Assembly (NCBI GenBank): GCA_964448465.1
Contig: CAYUVY010000013.1
Coordinates: forward strand, 1-23,830
DNA: 23,830 bases
Source: CAYTYZ01 sp964448465
GTDB taxonomy: Bacteria; Patescibacteriota; Microgenomatia; UBA12405
Reading direction: 5' to 3'
Positions 1-5,867 of this stretch are shown in pieces. Under the pieces are notes generated by a model that saw nothing but the letters and a program-made list of their open reading frames with translations, had not been told where the DNA came from and did not search any database. A program made the position numbers and the translations under genes. The first letter of the stretch is position 1. Each line of letters begins with the position of its first letter.

Positions 1-170
1 TCCATTTGCGAATAGATAAAAGTTGAGATTATCTCGTAGTCTTTGGCCACCTCCAACTTGTCTTGTACCTCTTCTTCAAAAATCCCCACTCCATATGCCG
101 GCAAATTAGCAATTTGCTTTTCAATTGCCTCTCTTTCCCATTCTTTTACTCCAAAAAACGCCACCTTCAT
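1..170 (-). CDS. D-2-hydroxyacid dehydrogenase (D-lactate dehydrogenase-like), N-terminal part
   Basis: The minus frame opens with ATG at 170 and stays open to the window edge, giving 56 codons of a longer gene. The peptide begins MKVAFFGVKEWE, continues with an acidic FEEEV stretch, and reaches EIISTFIYS. This resembles the first beta-alpha-beta unit of the substrate-binding domain in D-isomer-specific 2-hydroxyacid dehydrogenases, where NAD-linked D-lactate dehydrogenases start MKIAFFE(V)xxWE and later have a VISxFIYS-like strand. The NAD-binding and catalytic parts (Arg, Glu, His) lie outside the window, so pyruvate/D-lactate as substrate is family inference. A TAGAAT hexamer ends 5 bases before the ATG, matching the leaderless pattern seen elsewhere in the window. 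The plus ORF covering the same DNA is its shadow. Confidence 0.75.
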   Translation of the reverse strand, partial: MKVAFFGVKEWEREAIEKQIANLPAYGVGIFEEEVQDKLEVAKDYEIISTFIYSQM

Positions 171-175
171 ACTTC

Positions 176-181
176 ATTCTA
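176..181 (-). promoter_or_regulatory. -10 element of the dehydrogenase gene
   Basis: Reading the minus strand, TAGAAT is followed by five bases and then the ATG at 170. No good -35 is seen. The call rests mainly on the same arrangement recurring before many genes here. Confidence 0.4.
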
Positions 182-226
182 CTACTAAAAACCAAACGAT
201 TTCTATATACCCGCTATTAACACTCA

Positions 227-249
227 GGGCGCGGAAACCGCGCCCCTAC
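227..249. repeat. REP palindrome, GGGCGCGG type
   Basis: GGGCGCGG (227-234), an AAA loop, and CCGCGCCC (238-245) form an 8-bp hairpin followed by CTAC. The same unit occurs at 578-600 inside the transposase gene. It sits 29 bases upstream of the RAYT start codon, the usual position of REP elements mobilised by such enzymes. Confidence 0.85.
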
Positions 250-277
250 ACTCTGACCCTACTGATAAAATAATTAA

Positions 278-811
278 GTGTTACACCATCGTCACACCAC
301 ACGATTAACTAAACATGACTATTCTTTTGGAATCTATTTCATCACTATCGGCGCTCACAAACACGGAAATATTTTTGGTGTTGTAAATAATACAAAATTC
401 AAACCCAATCTTTTTGGACAAATCGTAATTAAATATCTTCAAAATATCTCATCTCGTTTTTCAAACACTAAAATAATTGCTTCCCAATTGATGCCCAACC
501 ATTTACATTTTATTTTGAAAATAAATAACACCGTAGGGGCGGGATTCCCCCGCCCCACACAATCGACACAATCCACAGGGCGCGGAAACCGCGCCCCTAC
601 ATTGGGCAACATTATTGCTTGGCTAAAATACAATTCCACCAAAGAAATTAACCAATTGAAATTATTGGATACATATAAAGTATTTCAGCGCAATTACTAC
701 GAACACATTATCCGTGACAAACAGGATTTAATTCAAAAAATTCAATATATTAAAAATAATCCGCATGCTTGGCCACACGATCCCGAGAACAAGCACCCAA
801 AACTACCGTAG
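278..811 (+). CDS. REP-associated tyrosine transposase (RAYT, Y1/HUH family)
   Basis: A 177-residue single-strand DNA transposase of the IS200/Y1 superfamily that nicks REP hairpins. The N-terminal DYSFGIYFITIGAH strand, the HUH motif MPNHLHFI (H75, H77) and the C-terminal NYYEHIIRD segment with the candidate nucleophile Tyr140 or Tyr141 are all visible. The closing YIKNNPHAW is typical of RAYTs. Translation probably starts at GTG 278, because the TRLTKHDYS region aligns with usual RAYT N-termini; no clear Shine-Dalgarno is seen. Residues 86-108 (VGAGFPRP...NRAPT) are encoded by two REP palindromes lying in frame, in a loop between the HUH strand and the IIAWLKYNS helix. The stop codon TAG lies in another REP-like GTAGGG. 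The core motifs look intact, so the enzyme may be active. It is a solitary RAYT, not an insertion sequence with its own ends. Confidence 0.93.
   Translation: MLHHRHTTRLTKHDYSFGIYFITIGAHKHGNIFGVVNNTKFKPNLFGQIVIKYLQNISSRFSNTKIIASQLMPNHLHFILKINNTVGAGFPRPTQSTQSTGRGNRAPTLGNIIAWLKYNSTKEINQLKLLDTYKVFQRNYYEHIIRDKQDLIQKIQYIKNNPHAWPHDPENKHPKLP
533..600. repeat. REP pair (BIME-like) inside the transposase coding sequence
   Basis: First unit: GTAGGGGCGGG, short loop, CCCGCCCC (533-556). A spacer with a near-tandem ACACAATC repeat follows, then the second unit GGGCGCGG-AAA-CCGCGCCC ending CTAC (578-600). With one more base the block is 69 nt and keeps the reading frame, adding 23 residues to the RAYT protein. 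Confidence 0.88.
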
Positions 812-876
812 GGTTTTACCCCGTTTACCGTAGGGGCGGGGTTTCCCCGCCCCATAAACTATTCGGGCGCCCCTAC
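808..876. repeat. REP cluster between the transposase and ABC-F genes
   Basis: Three elements follow the transposase. GTAGGG-TTTTA-CCCC at 808-822 contains the transposase stop. GTAGGGGCGGGG-TTT-CCCCGCCCC at 830-853 is a perfect 9-bp hairpin. A half-unit GGGCGCCCCTAC lies at 865-876. They belong to the same sequence family as the units at 227 and 533 and fill most of this gap. Confidence 0.85.
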
Positions 877-900
877 ATTGATTCATAAATTTTTACAAAT

Positions 901-929
901 TTTTCACCCTCACTTCACCCTGCTATACT
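901..929 (+). promoter_or_regulatory. Promoter of the ABC-F gene
   Basis: A TTTTCA -35 candidate (901-906) lies 17 bases before TATACT (924-929), which is preceded by TG at 921-922, an extended -10. Only six bases separate the -10 from ATG 936, so transcription should begin at the start codon. Confidence 0.6.
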
Positions 930-935
930 AAGCCC

Positions 936-2393
936 ATGATCCTCGCGCAAGATTTAGTCTTTGGTTACAAGGAATCGGAAACTTTCAAAAAAGTTTCCTT
1001 CTTCGTCAACCGTGGCGAAAAAGTCGGGCTAGTGGGCCAAAATGGCTCTGGTAAAACCACCCTTTTTCGCCTCATTTGTGGCCAACTTTCGCCCGATTTT
1101 GGCCGTCTGGAAGTCGAGGAACCGGCTACTTATGTCCCCCAAGAAATCAAGCGCGACCCGCAAATGGATGCCGCCCAGTCCACCGCGGACTATCTAGACC
1201 CCACCAATTCCCACCCCTTGCACGAAATCCGTATCATTACTGACAAGCTGGGTCTGACCCAAGAAGTTCTTTCTCAAAGCCCCAAAAGCCTCTCTGGTGG
1301 CCAAAAAACCCGCCTCGCCTTGGCTCGCGCCCTTTTAACCCAGCCTCCCCTCTTACTACTCGACGAGCCTACTAACTTTATGGATCCTGCCGGTCGAGCC
1401 TGGGTCATGAAATTCCTCTCCCAGTACACCGGCACTTTAATCGTCGTCTCCCACGATTTGGAACTCATGTCTGGAGCCCTGGACAAAATCCTCTACATCA
1501 ACCAGCAAACCAAAGAGATCGACGAGTACTCTGGCAACTATCAAAGTTTTGTTAAATTAAAAAAGGAAAAAGAAGACTTGCTTATCCGCAAAATAACCAC
1601 CGAACAAAAACACATTGCTGACATGAAAAAGGGTCTTTTAAAAATGTCTGCCCATTCCGAAAAAGGTGTACGCCGCAAACTCCAGCAAATCAAACGCATC
1701 GAACAAATGGAAGCCAATCTACCAGATTTTCCGGCTGTGGCCAAAAGTTTCAAGCTCCACTTGCCCGACCCTATTCACGTTGGTCAAGTCCCCATTTTTG
1801 CCACTGGCATTTACAAATCCTTTGGCGACAAGCAGGTTTTAAAAGACGTCAACTTAACCTTAATGCGAGGCGAAAAAACCGCTTTAATCGGCCCCAACGG
1901 TACTGGTAAAACTACTTTAATTAAAATCTTATTAAAAGAATTAGAACCCGATTCTGGACAAGTAGTCCAAGACACCCAATTGCAAGTTGGCTACTACAAC
2001 CAAGAACTCGATGATTTGGATTACGAGTTAAATCTTTATCAAACCCTTTTTAATCTAGATGCGGGACTCAAAGAAAGTCAGATTCGCAGCATTTTGGGCC
2101 GTATGCTCTTTGTTGGCGACAAAATTTATCAAAGTGTGGCCAGCCTTTCTGGTGGCGAAAAAACTCGTCTCTCTATTGCCAAGCTCTTGGGCGTTCCCAG
2201 TAATTTGTTAATTTTAGACGAACCTACCACCTACCTCGACCCCCTTTCCCAGCGTCTAATTCTTGAATCCCTAAAATCTTACCAGGGCACCATGCTTATT
2301 GTCAGCCACAGCCAGCAATTCCTAGACGAACTAGATGTAGATAAAAAATACCACGTCGCCGAGTCCCGTCTACAGCACTGCCACATTCACTAA
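936..2393 (+). CDS. ABC-F family ATPase
   Basis: A 485-residue protein with two ATP-binding cassettes and no membrane segments, the layout of ABC-F factors that act on the ribosome rather than in transport. Cassette 1 has Walker A GQNGSGKTT (34-42), signature LSGGQ (about 118) and Walker B LLLLDEPTN. Cassette 2 has GPNGTGKTT (about 319), LSGGEKTR (about 406) and LLILDEPTTYLD. Between them is a charged helical linker of roughly 80 residues (about 205-285), the region that reaches toward the peptidyl-transferase centre in known members. The subfamily (EttA, Uup or resistance type) cannot be decided from motifs. A promoter abuts the start codon. The gene converges on the methyltransferase gene and the stops overlap in the four bases CTAA. 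With the two rRNA/tRNA methyltransferases beside it, this forms a translation-related block. Confidence 0.93.
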   Translation: MILAQDLVFGYKESETFKKVSFFVNRGEKVGLVGQNGSGKTTLFRLICGQLSPDFGRLEVEEPATYVPQEIKRDPQMDAAQSTADYLDPTNSHPLHEIRIITDKLGLTQEVLSQSPKSLSGGQKTRLALARALLTQPPLLLLDEPTNFMDPAGRAWVMKFLSQYTGTLIVVSHDLELMSGALDKILYINQQTKEIDEYSGNYQSFVKLKKEKEDLLIRKITTEQKHIADMKKGLLKMSAHSEKGVRRKLQQIKRIEQMEANLPDFPAVAKSFKLHLPDPIHVGQVPIFATGIYKSFGDKQVLKDVNLTLMRGEKTALIGPNGTGKTTLIKILLKELEPDSGQVVQDTQLQVGYYNQELDDLDYELNLYQTLFNLDAGLKESQIRSILGRMLFVGDKIYQSVASLSGGEKTRLSIAKLLGVPSNLLILDEPTTYLDPLSQRLILESLKSYQGTMLIVSHSQQFLDELDVDKKYHVAESRLQHCHIH

Positions 2394-3382
2394 CTTGTTA
2401 TTTTCACCATCTTCACCCGGCTACCTAGATAGCCAATGTCTAGACTCGAAATTTTATGTTTTGGAAAATATTTTTTGGCATATTTAATTAGCATCTCCGG
2501 TTCTTTTTCTACCAACAAACACAAACTACCCGTGGGTTTTAATATTCTTTGATATTCTGCCAAGCTCCCTGCATAAAGTTTAGTCAAACTCTCAATTTTT
2601 ATCTGCTTGCCCCAGGGCAAATTGGACACTGCTACATCGAAAAATTTACTTGGCCAACTAGTTTTTAAAGCATCCTGTTTTTTGATTTTCGAAAAATCCT
2701 CAAAACCTAAATTTGCCAAATTTTTTTGCGTGGCCACTACGCTCTGTGGATTAATATCCCCTCCCCACACTTGGCAACCTATTTCCCAGGCTTCCGCTAA
2801 AATTGTCCCACTGCCACAAAAATTATCTACAATTTTCATCTCTTGCTTTGCCCCAATATGTTTCAACATTGCCGCAGCTATACTAGGCCTTAGCGACCCT
2901 GGTAGTTCCTCTGTTTTATACTTTCTCTTCCACAAACTTTCTGCACCCAGTCTATATCCCACATACACGCTATTTCCATCCACCATTATCCGCACATCCA
3001 GTGCCGCCCTTTGCTTGTCTAAATATTTTTTCTCTATTTTTTTTGCCAAAGCCACCGCCATAGCCTTTACCAATTCTTCTGCTCGAAAATTTTTTGCCCC
3101 CGCCAGACTTGCCGTAATTGAAAACTCCTCTCCCTCTTTGGGCCATGCCAAGCCAGAAACATACTCTATAATCTCCTGCAAATTATCCGAAATCATATCT
3201 CCCAACACCACCACCACATCATCCACCGTTTTCAATTCCAATATTTTTTTAGCTTCCAAATCCGTTTCAAATATTACTCTTTTTGTGCCTGTTTCTATAA
3301 TTTGAGAGTCTCCCAAAACCTCCTTTATTTCCTCCTGGGCTACTTCCTCCAACCCTTTGACCACCCAAGCCAAATATTTCAT
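2390..3382 (-). CDS. THUMP-domain RNA guanine-N2 methyltransferase (Trm14/TrmN/RlmL type)
   Basis: A 330-residue S-adenosylmethionine-dependent RNA methyltransferase of the UPF0020 group. The N-terminus KGLEEVAQEEI and the region to about residue 150 look like a THUMP RNA-binding domain. GSLRPSIAAAML (162-173) is the family's signature helix. Motif I is VDNFCGSGTI (185-194), the acidic motif is GGDINPQ, and NLPWG (254-258) is the N-(L/P)-P-(Y/W)-G catalytic motif that places an exocyclic guanine amine. Relatives make m2G in tRNA position 6 or in 23S rRNA; which applies here is unknown. The start lies one base downstream of the rRNA adenine methyltransferase stop, so the two form an operon. 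No Shine-Dalgarno is obvious, suggesting translational coupling. Confidence 0.88.
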   Translation of the reverse strand: MKYLAWVVKGLEEVAQEEIKEVLGDSQIIETGTKRVIFETDLEAKKILELKTVDDVVVVLGDMISDNLQEIIEYVSGLAWPKEGEEFSITASLAGAKNFRAEELVKAMAVALAKKIEKKYLDKQRAALDVRIMVDGNSVYVGYRLGAESLWKRKYKTEELPGSLRPSIAAAMLKHIGAKQEMKIVDNFCGSGTILAEAWEIGCQVWGGDINPQSVVATQKNLANLGFEDFSKIKKQDALKTSWPSKFFDVAVSNLPWGKQIKIESLTKLYAGSLAEYQRILKPTGSLCLLVEKEPEMLIKYAKKYFPKHKISSLDIGYLGSRVKMVKITS

Positions 3383-3383
3383 T

Positions 3384-4160
3384 TTAGCGATGATAAATTT
3401 TACTCACCTGATATAGTTGGATCCACTGCTCCAAGCTCAAATCCGTTGGTTTCCACTCAAAAGATATTTTCCATTGCTTAGCAATGCGTGTCATTTGATT
3501 TTTACTAAATATTTTTGCCAAATTTTGTGACAGTCTTCCCCCTCCCCCAAACCCTGCTTGTAAAAATACTTGGTAGCTACTTTTTTCACTAATTGGTAGT
3601 AGTGGATTATCTTTTTTCTTAAACTCCACCATCACGCTGGCAATTGTGGGTGGTGGATCAAAATCCGTACGCTTAAATTTATAAGTAATTTGTAGTTTCC
3701 ACCAAGGCAAGTAATAAATGGAAAACTGGCTCTGGTAATTTAGCCCAAGCCAGCGCAGGGCAAATTCTTCTATCAAAATCAAATTAATTTGCTCTGGGGG
3801 ATTTTGGGCATCTAGTAACTTGCGCAAAACTGCACTTTCAATGGCAAAAGGTGTGTTGGAAATTACCTTATATTTACCCGATGGCAACTTATACTGTAAA
3901 AAATCGCAATTTACTATTTGCAGTCTTTTTTCTGAACCAAATTTTAGTCTTAAATATTCACACAATCCCTCATCCAGCTCTACCCCGATAACTATAGCTA
4001 CATTTTTCAAAAGTTCCGCCGTAATTATCCCCTTGCCTGGTCCAATTTCCAAAACAACGTCTGTTTTTTCGTACTTAGCTTGGGTCACTAACCTGGCCAC
4101 CAGCTCCTGGCTGGTTAAAAAGTGTTGACTAAGCATAGGCTTGACACGTATTTTTGACAT
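3384..4160 (-). CDS. rRNA adenine N6-methyltransferase, KsgA/Erm family
   Basis: 258 residues. SAM motif I is VLEIGPGKG (36-44), VGVELDE-type motif II is at 58-64, NCDFLQY is at 84-90 and the target-base motif is SNTPF (101-105). KsgA enzymes usually have NLPY here, while Erm enzymes have NIPF/NIPY-type variants, so NTPF leans towards Erm. The ending PTDLSLEQWIQLY also resembles Erm C-termini but is compatible with either. KsgA dimethylates A1518/A1519 of 16S rRNA; Erm methylates A2058 of 23S rRNA and gives macrolide-type resistance. From sequence alone both remain possible. It is the first gene of a two-gene operon with the THUMP methyltransferase, opposite an ABC-F gene. Start chosen at MSKIRVKPMLSQHF, matching the usual distance to the QHFL motif. 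Confidence 0.85.
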   Translation of the reverse strand: MSKIRVKPMLSQHFLTSQELVARLVTQAKYEKTDVVLEIGPGKGIITAELLKNVAIVIGVELDEGLCEYLRLKFGSEKRLQIVNCDFLQYKLPSGKYKVISNTPFAIESAVLRKLLDAQNPPEQINLILIEEFALRWLGLNYQSQFSIYYLPWWKLQITYKFKRTDFDPPPTIASVMVEFKKKDNPLLPISEKSSYQVFLQAGFGGGGRLSQNLAKIFSKNQMTRIAKQWKISFEWKPTDLSLEQWIQLYQVSKIYHR

Positions 4161-4198
4161 ACGCGCCAGTGCCTGAAGAATAACCTCATATTTTCTTG

Positions 4199-4228
4199 AT
4201 TATAGCGTAATCCCCTATCTTTAGCCAA
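4199..4228 (-). promoter_or_regulatory. Promoter of the methyltransferase operon
   Basis: On the minus strand TTGGCT (4228-4223), an 18-base spacer and a perfect TATAAT (4204-4199). The start codon at 4160 is about 32 bases beyond the predicted start site, so unlike most genes here this mRNA should have a leader. The leader holds an ATG at 4189 opening a 24-codon ORF (MRLFFRHW...) that overlaps the methyltransferase start. Confidence 0.65.
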
Positions 4229-4258
4229 TTGACAATACTTACCAGTTTATCTTATAAT
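4229..4258 (+). promoter_or_regulatory. Near-consensus sigma70 promoter
   Basis: Perfect TTGACA (4229-4234), 18-base spacer and perfect TATAAT (4253-4258), making it one of the strongest promoters in the window. It is divergent from the methyltransferase promoter, and the two -35 boxes touch. The predicted start is at about 4265, directly before ATG 4266. Confidence 0.8.
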
Positions 4259-4265
4259 CTTCCCC

Positions 4266-4460
4266 ATGACCAGTTTAGCCGAATTACATATAAAATTTGC
4301 AACAGCCCAATTTCTAATCGACAACTTCACCCCAACCACCCACCAAAGGCAACTGATAAGAATTCAGCCAAGAACATTCAGTAGCACTCCCGCAGCCGCC
4401 GAAACACACCAGGCTGCTTTTATAAAGAAACACCGAGCCAAACCTCAGCACAGAGGCTAG
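4266..4460 (+). CDS. Small ORF or noncoding RNA under a strong promoter
   Basis: A 64-codon ORF whose ATG sits seven bases after a consensus -10, as for the leaderless genes of the window. The predicted protein (MTSLAELHIKFATAQF..., rich in Thr, Gln, His and Ala, basic at the C-terminus) has no recognisable domain, signal peptide or membrane segment. A GCAGCC/GGCTGC stem followed by TTTT at 4392-4421 lies inside the ORF. If that is a terminator, the transcript would be a noncoding RNA of about 155 nt rather than an mRNA. A third possibility is a long upstream leader of galU. Transcription of this stretch is well supported; its coding nature is not. Confidence 0.4.
   Translation: MTSLAELHIKFATAQFLIDNFTPTTHQRQLIRIQPRTFSSTPAAAETHQAAFIKKHRAKPQHRG
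4392..4421 (+). terminator. Possible rho-independent terminator
   Basis: GCAGCC (4392-4397) and GGCTGC (4412-4417) form a 6-bp stem around a 14-base loop, followed at once by TTTT and an AT-rich run. The loop is long and the T-run short, so this is weak. Confidence 0.3.
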
Positions 4461-4475
4461 CGACTCTGTTAAAAT
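4450..4475 (+). promoter_or_regulatory. Hairpin and -10 element before galU
   Basis: ACAGAG (4450-4455) pairs with CTCTGT (4464-4469), immediately followed by TAAAAT (4470-4475), a -10-like hexamer ending 10 bases before ATG 4486. The dyad occupies the space between -10 and -35, so it may be an operator. No -35 is visible. Confidence 0.35.
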
Positions 4476-4485
4476 AACCCTTACC

Positions 4486-5361
4486 ATGACTCCTGTCACC
4501 AAAGGCCTCATCGCCGCCGCCGGCTGGTCCACCCGCTTTTTACCCTCAGTTAAGACCTACGCCAAGCACCTCGTGCCCGTTTGGGATAAACCCAACATTC
4601 AGTACCAAGTTGAAGCCATGTTAGCCAACGGCATTAACCAAATTTGTATTGTCCACCGCCCAGGAGAAGAAACTATTTACAAACATTTCCAAGCCGACGA
4701 GATTTTAGAAGAAGCTCTGGCCAAAACCAACAAGTCCCATCTAACCGCTAACCTAAACCAAATAATTTCCCAAGCTAAGTTTACCTTCATCCCCCAGTTA
4801 CCCACTCTCCCCTATGGCAACGCCACACCTATTCTAGCCGCCAAAGATTTCTTGGACACAGATCCTTTTGTTTATTTTTATGGCGATGATTTAATTATCG
4901 AAGATAAAATTGGCCAATTTTTAGGTGAAATGTTAGCCACCTTTGAAAAATATCAACCTGCCGTAGTCGCTGCCGTGCAACCCATGGATGAAATAAGAAT
5001 TCAAAAACATGCAACCGTCAAATATAAAATTGGCGCTTTACCCAATCAAATGGAGACAGTTCTCGAAAAGCCTACTGCCCAGCAGATTTATAGTCTAGAT
5101 GCCATGGTCTCCCCTTTTGTCATGGGACCACAAATTACTCCCCTAATTGAAAATTTACCTCTCGACCGTGGTGAAATTTGGGCCACTACTGCCATCAATA
5201 TGCTAGCTCAGACTAGTGTGGTACTAGCTCAAAAGGTTACATCTGGCCAATGGGCCACTACCGGCGATCCCCAAAACTGGCTCATCTCCAATATTCTTAT
5301 GGCCACCCGCCAAAACCCGGAACTCATAGCCAAACTAAAAGAACTAATCCTATCCCTATAG
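4486..5361 (+). CDS. galU: UTP-glucose-1-phosphate uridylyltransferase-like nucleotidyltransferase
   Basis: 291 residues, close to the usual length of bacterial GalU. The nucleotide-binding loop is AAAGWSTRFLP, followed by KHLVPVWDKPNIQY (GalU normally has PKEMLPIVDKPxIQY). Later come YGNATPILAAKDFL and FVYFYGDDLII, the strand with the metal-binding Asp pair, and the C-terminal GQWATTGDPQNW resembles the GKRYDxGxxxGW end. The reaction would be UTP + glucose-1-phosphate to UDP-glucose for envelope polysaccharides. The first loop has G-W-S in place of the common G-L-G/G-x-G, so another sugar-1-phosphate or nucleotide is possible. Its stop codon lies in a decayed REP element, and a perfect REP palindrome follows that could help end transcription. 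Confidence 0.85.
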   Translation: MTPVTKGLIAAAGWSTRFLPSVKTYAKHLVPVWDKPNIQYQVEAMLANGINQICIVHRPGEETIYKHFQADEILEEALAKTNKSHLTANLNQIISQAKFTFIPQLPTLPYGNATPILAAKDFLDTDPFVYFYGDDLIIEDKIGQFLGEMLATFEKYQPAVVAAVQPMDEIRIQKHATVKYKIGALPNQMETVLEKPTAQQIYSLDAMVSPFVMGPQITPLIENLPLDRGEIWATTAINMLAQTSVVLAQKVTSGQWATTGDPQNWLISNILMATRQNPELIAKLKELILSL

Positions 5362-5381
5362 GGGCGAATAATAATTCACCC
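5359..5381. repeat. Degenerate REP element containing the galU stop codon
   Basis: GGGGCGAAT ... ATTCACCC (5361-5381) folds with one mismatch and resembles the GTAGGGGCGAAT class of REP palindromes. TAG at 5359-5361 is the galU stop, the same arrangement as at the end of the transposase gene. Confidence 0.6.
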
Positions 5382-5390
5382 TTCGGACTT

Positions 5391-5418
5391 GTAGAGACGG
5401 GGCATGCCCCGTCTCTAC
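5391..5418. repeat. Perfect 28-bp palindrome, REP type
   Basis: Arms of 14 bases, GTAGAGACGGGGCA and its exact reverse complement, with no loop. The GTAG...CTAC ends match the other REPs in the window but the core differs, so it is a second REP subfamily. It may also act as a hairpin downstream of galU, although the following sequence is AT-rich rather than a clean T-run. Confidence 0.9.
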
Positions 5419-5584
5419 ACAAACAAATAATTTTTATTTCCCTGCAATTCCAAATAAAATAAGCATTCCTGATCCACTGATCTACTGTTAACTGGTTCCT
5501 GCCTCCTGTTCCCTCTTGACACACTAGTTGGCTCTATGTTTCACTGAATGTAGATTAATCATTCTTTTGATACACAAAAATCAA

Positions 5585-5842
5585 ATGACAGACGAACAAA
5601 CAGTATCACAAGACAAACCTGTGATCAGCGCAGGTAAAAAAGTCAACAACGTCTCCATCGACTCGCTGCCAGATCTAATGACCGTGGCCGAAGTCGCCGA
5701 CTTGTTGCGTGTTTCCAAGCTGACCGTCAAACGCTGGGGCAAACGAGGCAAACTTCCCGCCATCCGTATCAATGCTCGTGGTGACCGCCGCTACCGAAAA
5801 GAAGCCGTCCTCTGGCTCCTAGGCATCCAAGTGGAACAATAA
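5585..5842 (+). CDS. Excisionase/MerR-like helix-turn-helix protein
   Basis: 85 residues from ATG 5585. A 19-codon extension to TTG 5528 is possible, but its sequence is unlike a protein start. The first 30 residues are polar and probably disordered. LMTVAEVADLLRVSKLTVKR (about 31-50), then WGKRGKLPAIRI and GDRRYRKEAVLWLL, is the HTH_17 winged-helix unit found in excisionases and in small MerR-like regulators. The family binds DNA through the V-S-x-x-T-V-x-R-W recognition helix. No integrase or prophage gene is nearby, so an excision role is not supported; a chromosomal regulator is more likely. It converges on the large FHA-like paralog with a 25-base gap and no clear terminator. Possible targets include the REP palindrome or neighbouring promoters, but nothing shows this. 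Confidence 0.8.
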   Translation: MTDEQTVSQDKPVISAGKKVNNVSIDSLPDLMTVAEVADLLRVSKLTVKRWGKRGKLPAIRINARGDRRYRKEAVLWLLGIQVEQ

Positions 5843-5867
5843 CCCCCTCCCTGCCCTTATTGTTTCT

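Noticed and set aside
43..273. Plus-strand ORF of 76 codons
   Set aside because: It is antisense to the dehydrogenase N-terminus and runs through a REP palindrome; no promoter or protein-like pattern.
5528..5584. N-terminal extension of the HTH protein from TTG
   Set aside because: The extension is poorly protein-like and ATG 5585 gives a normal small regulator.
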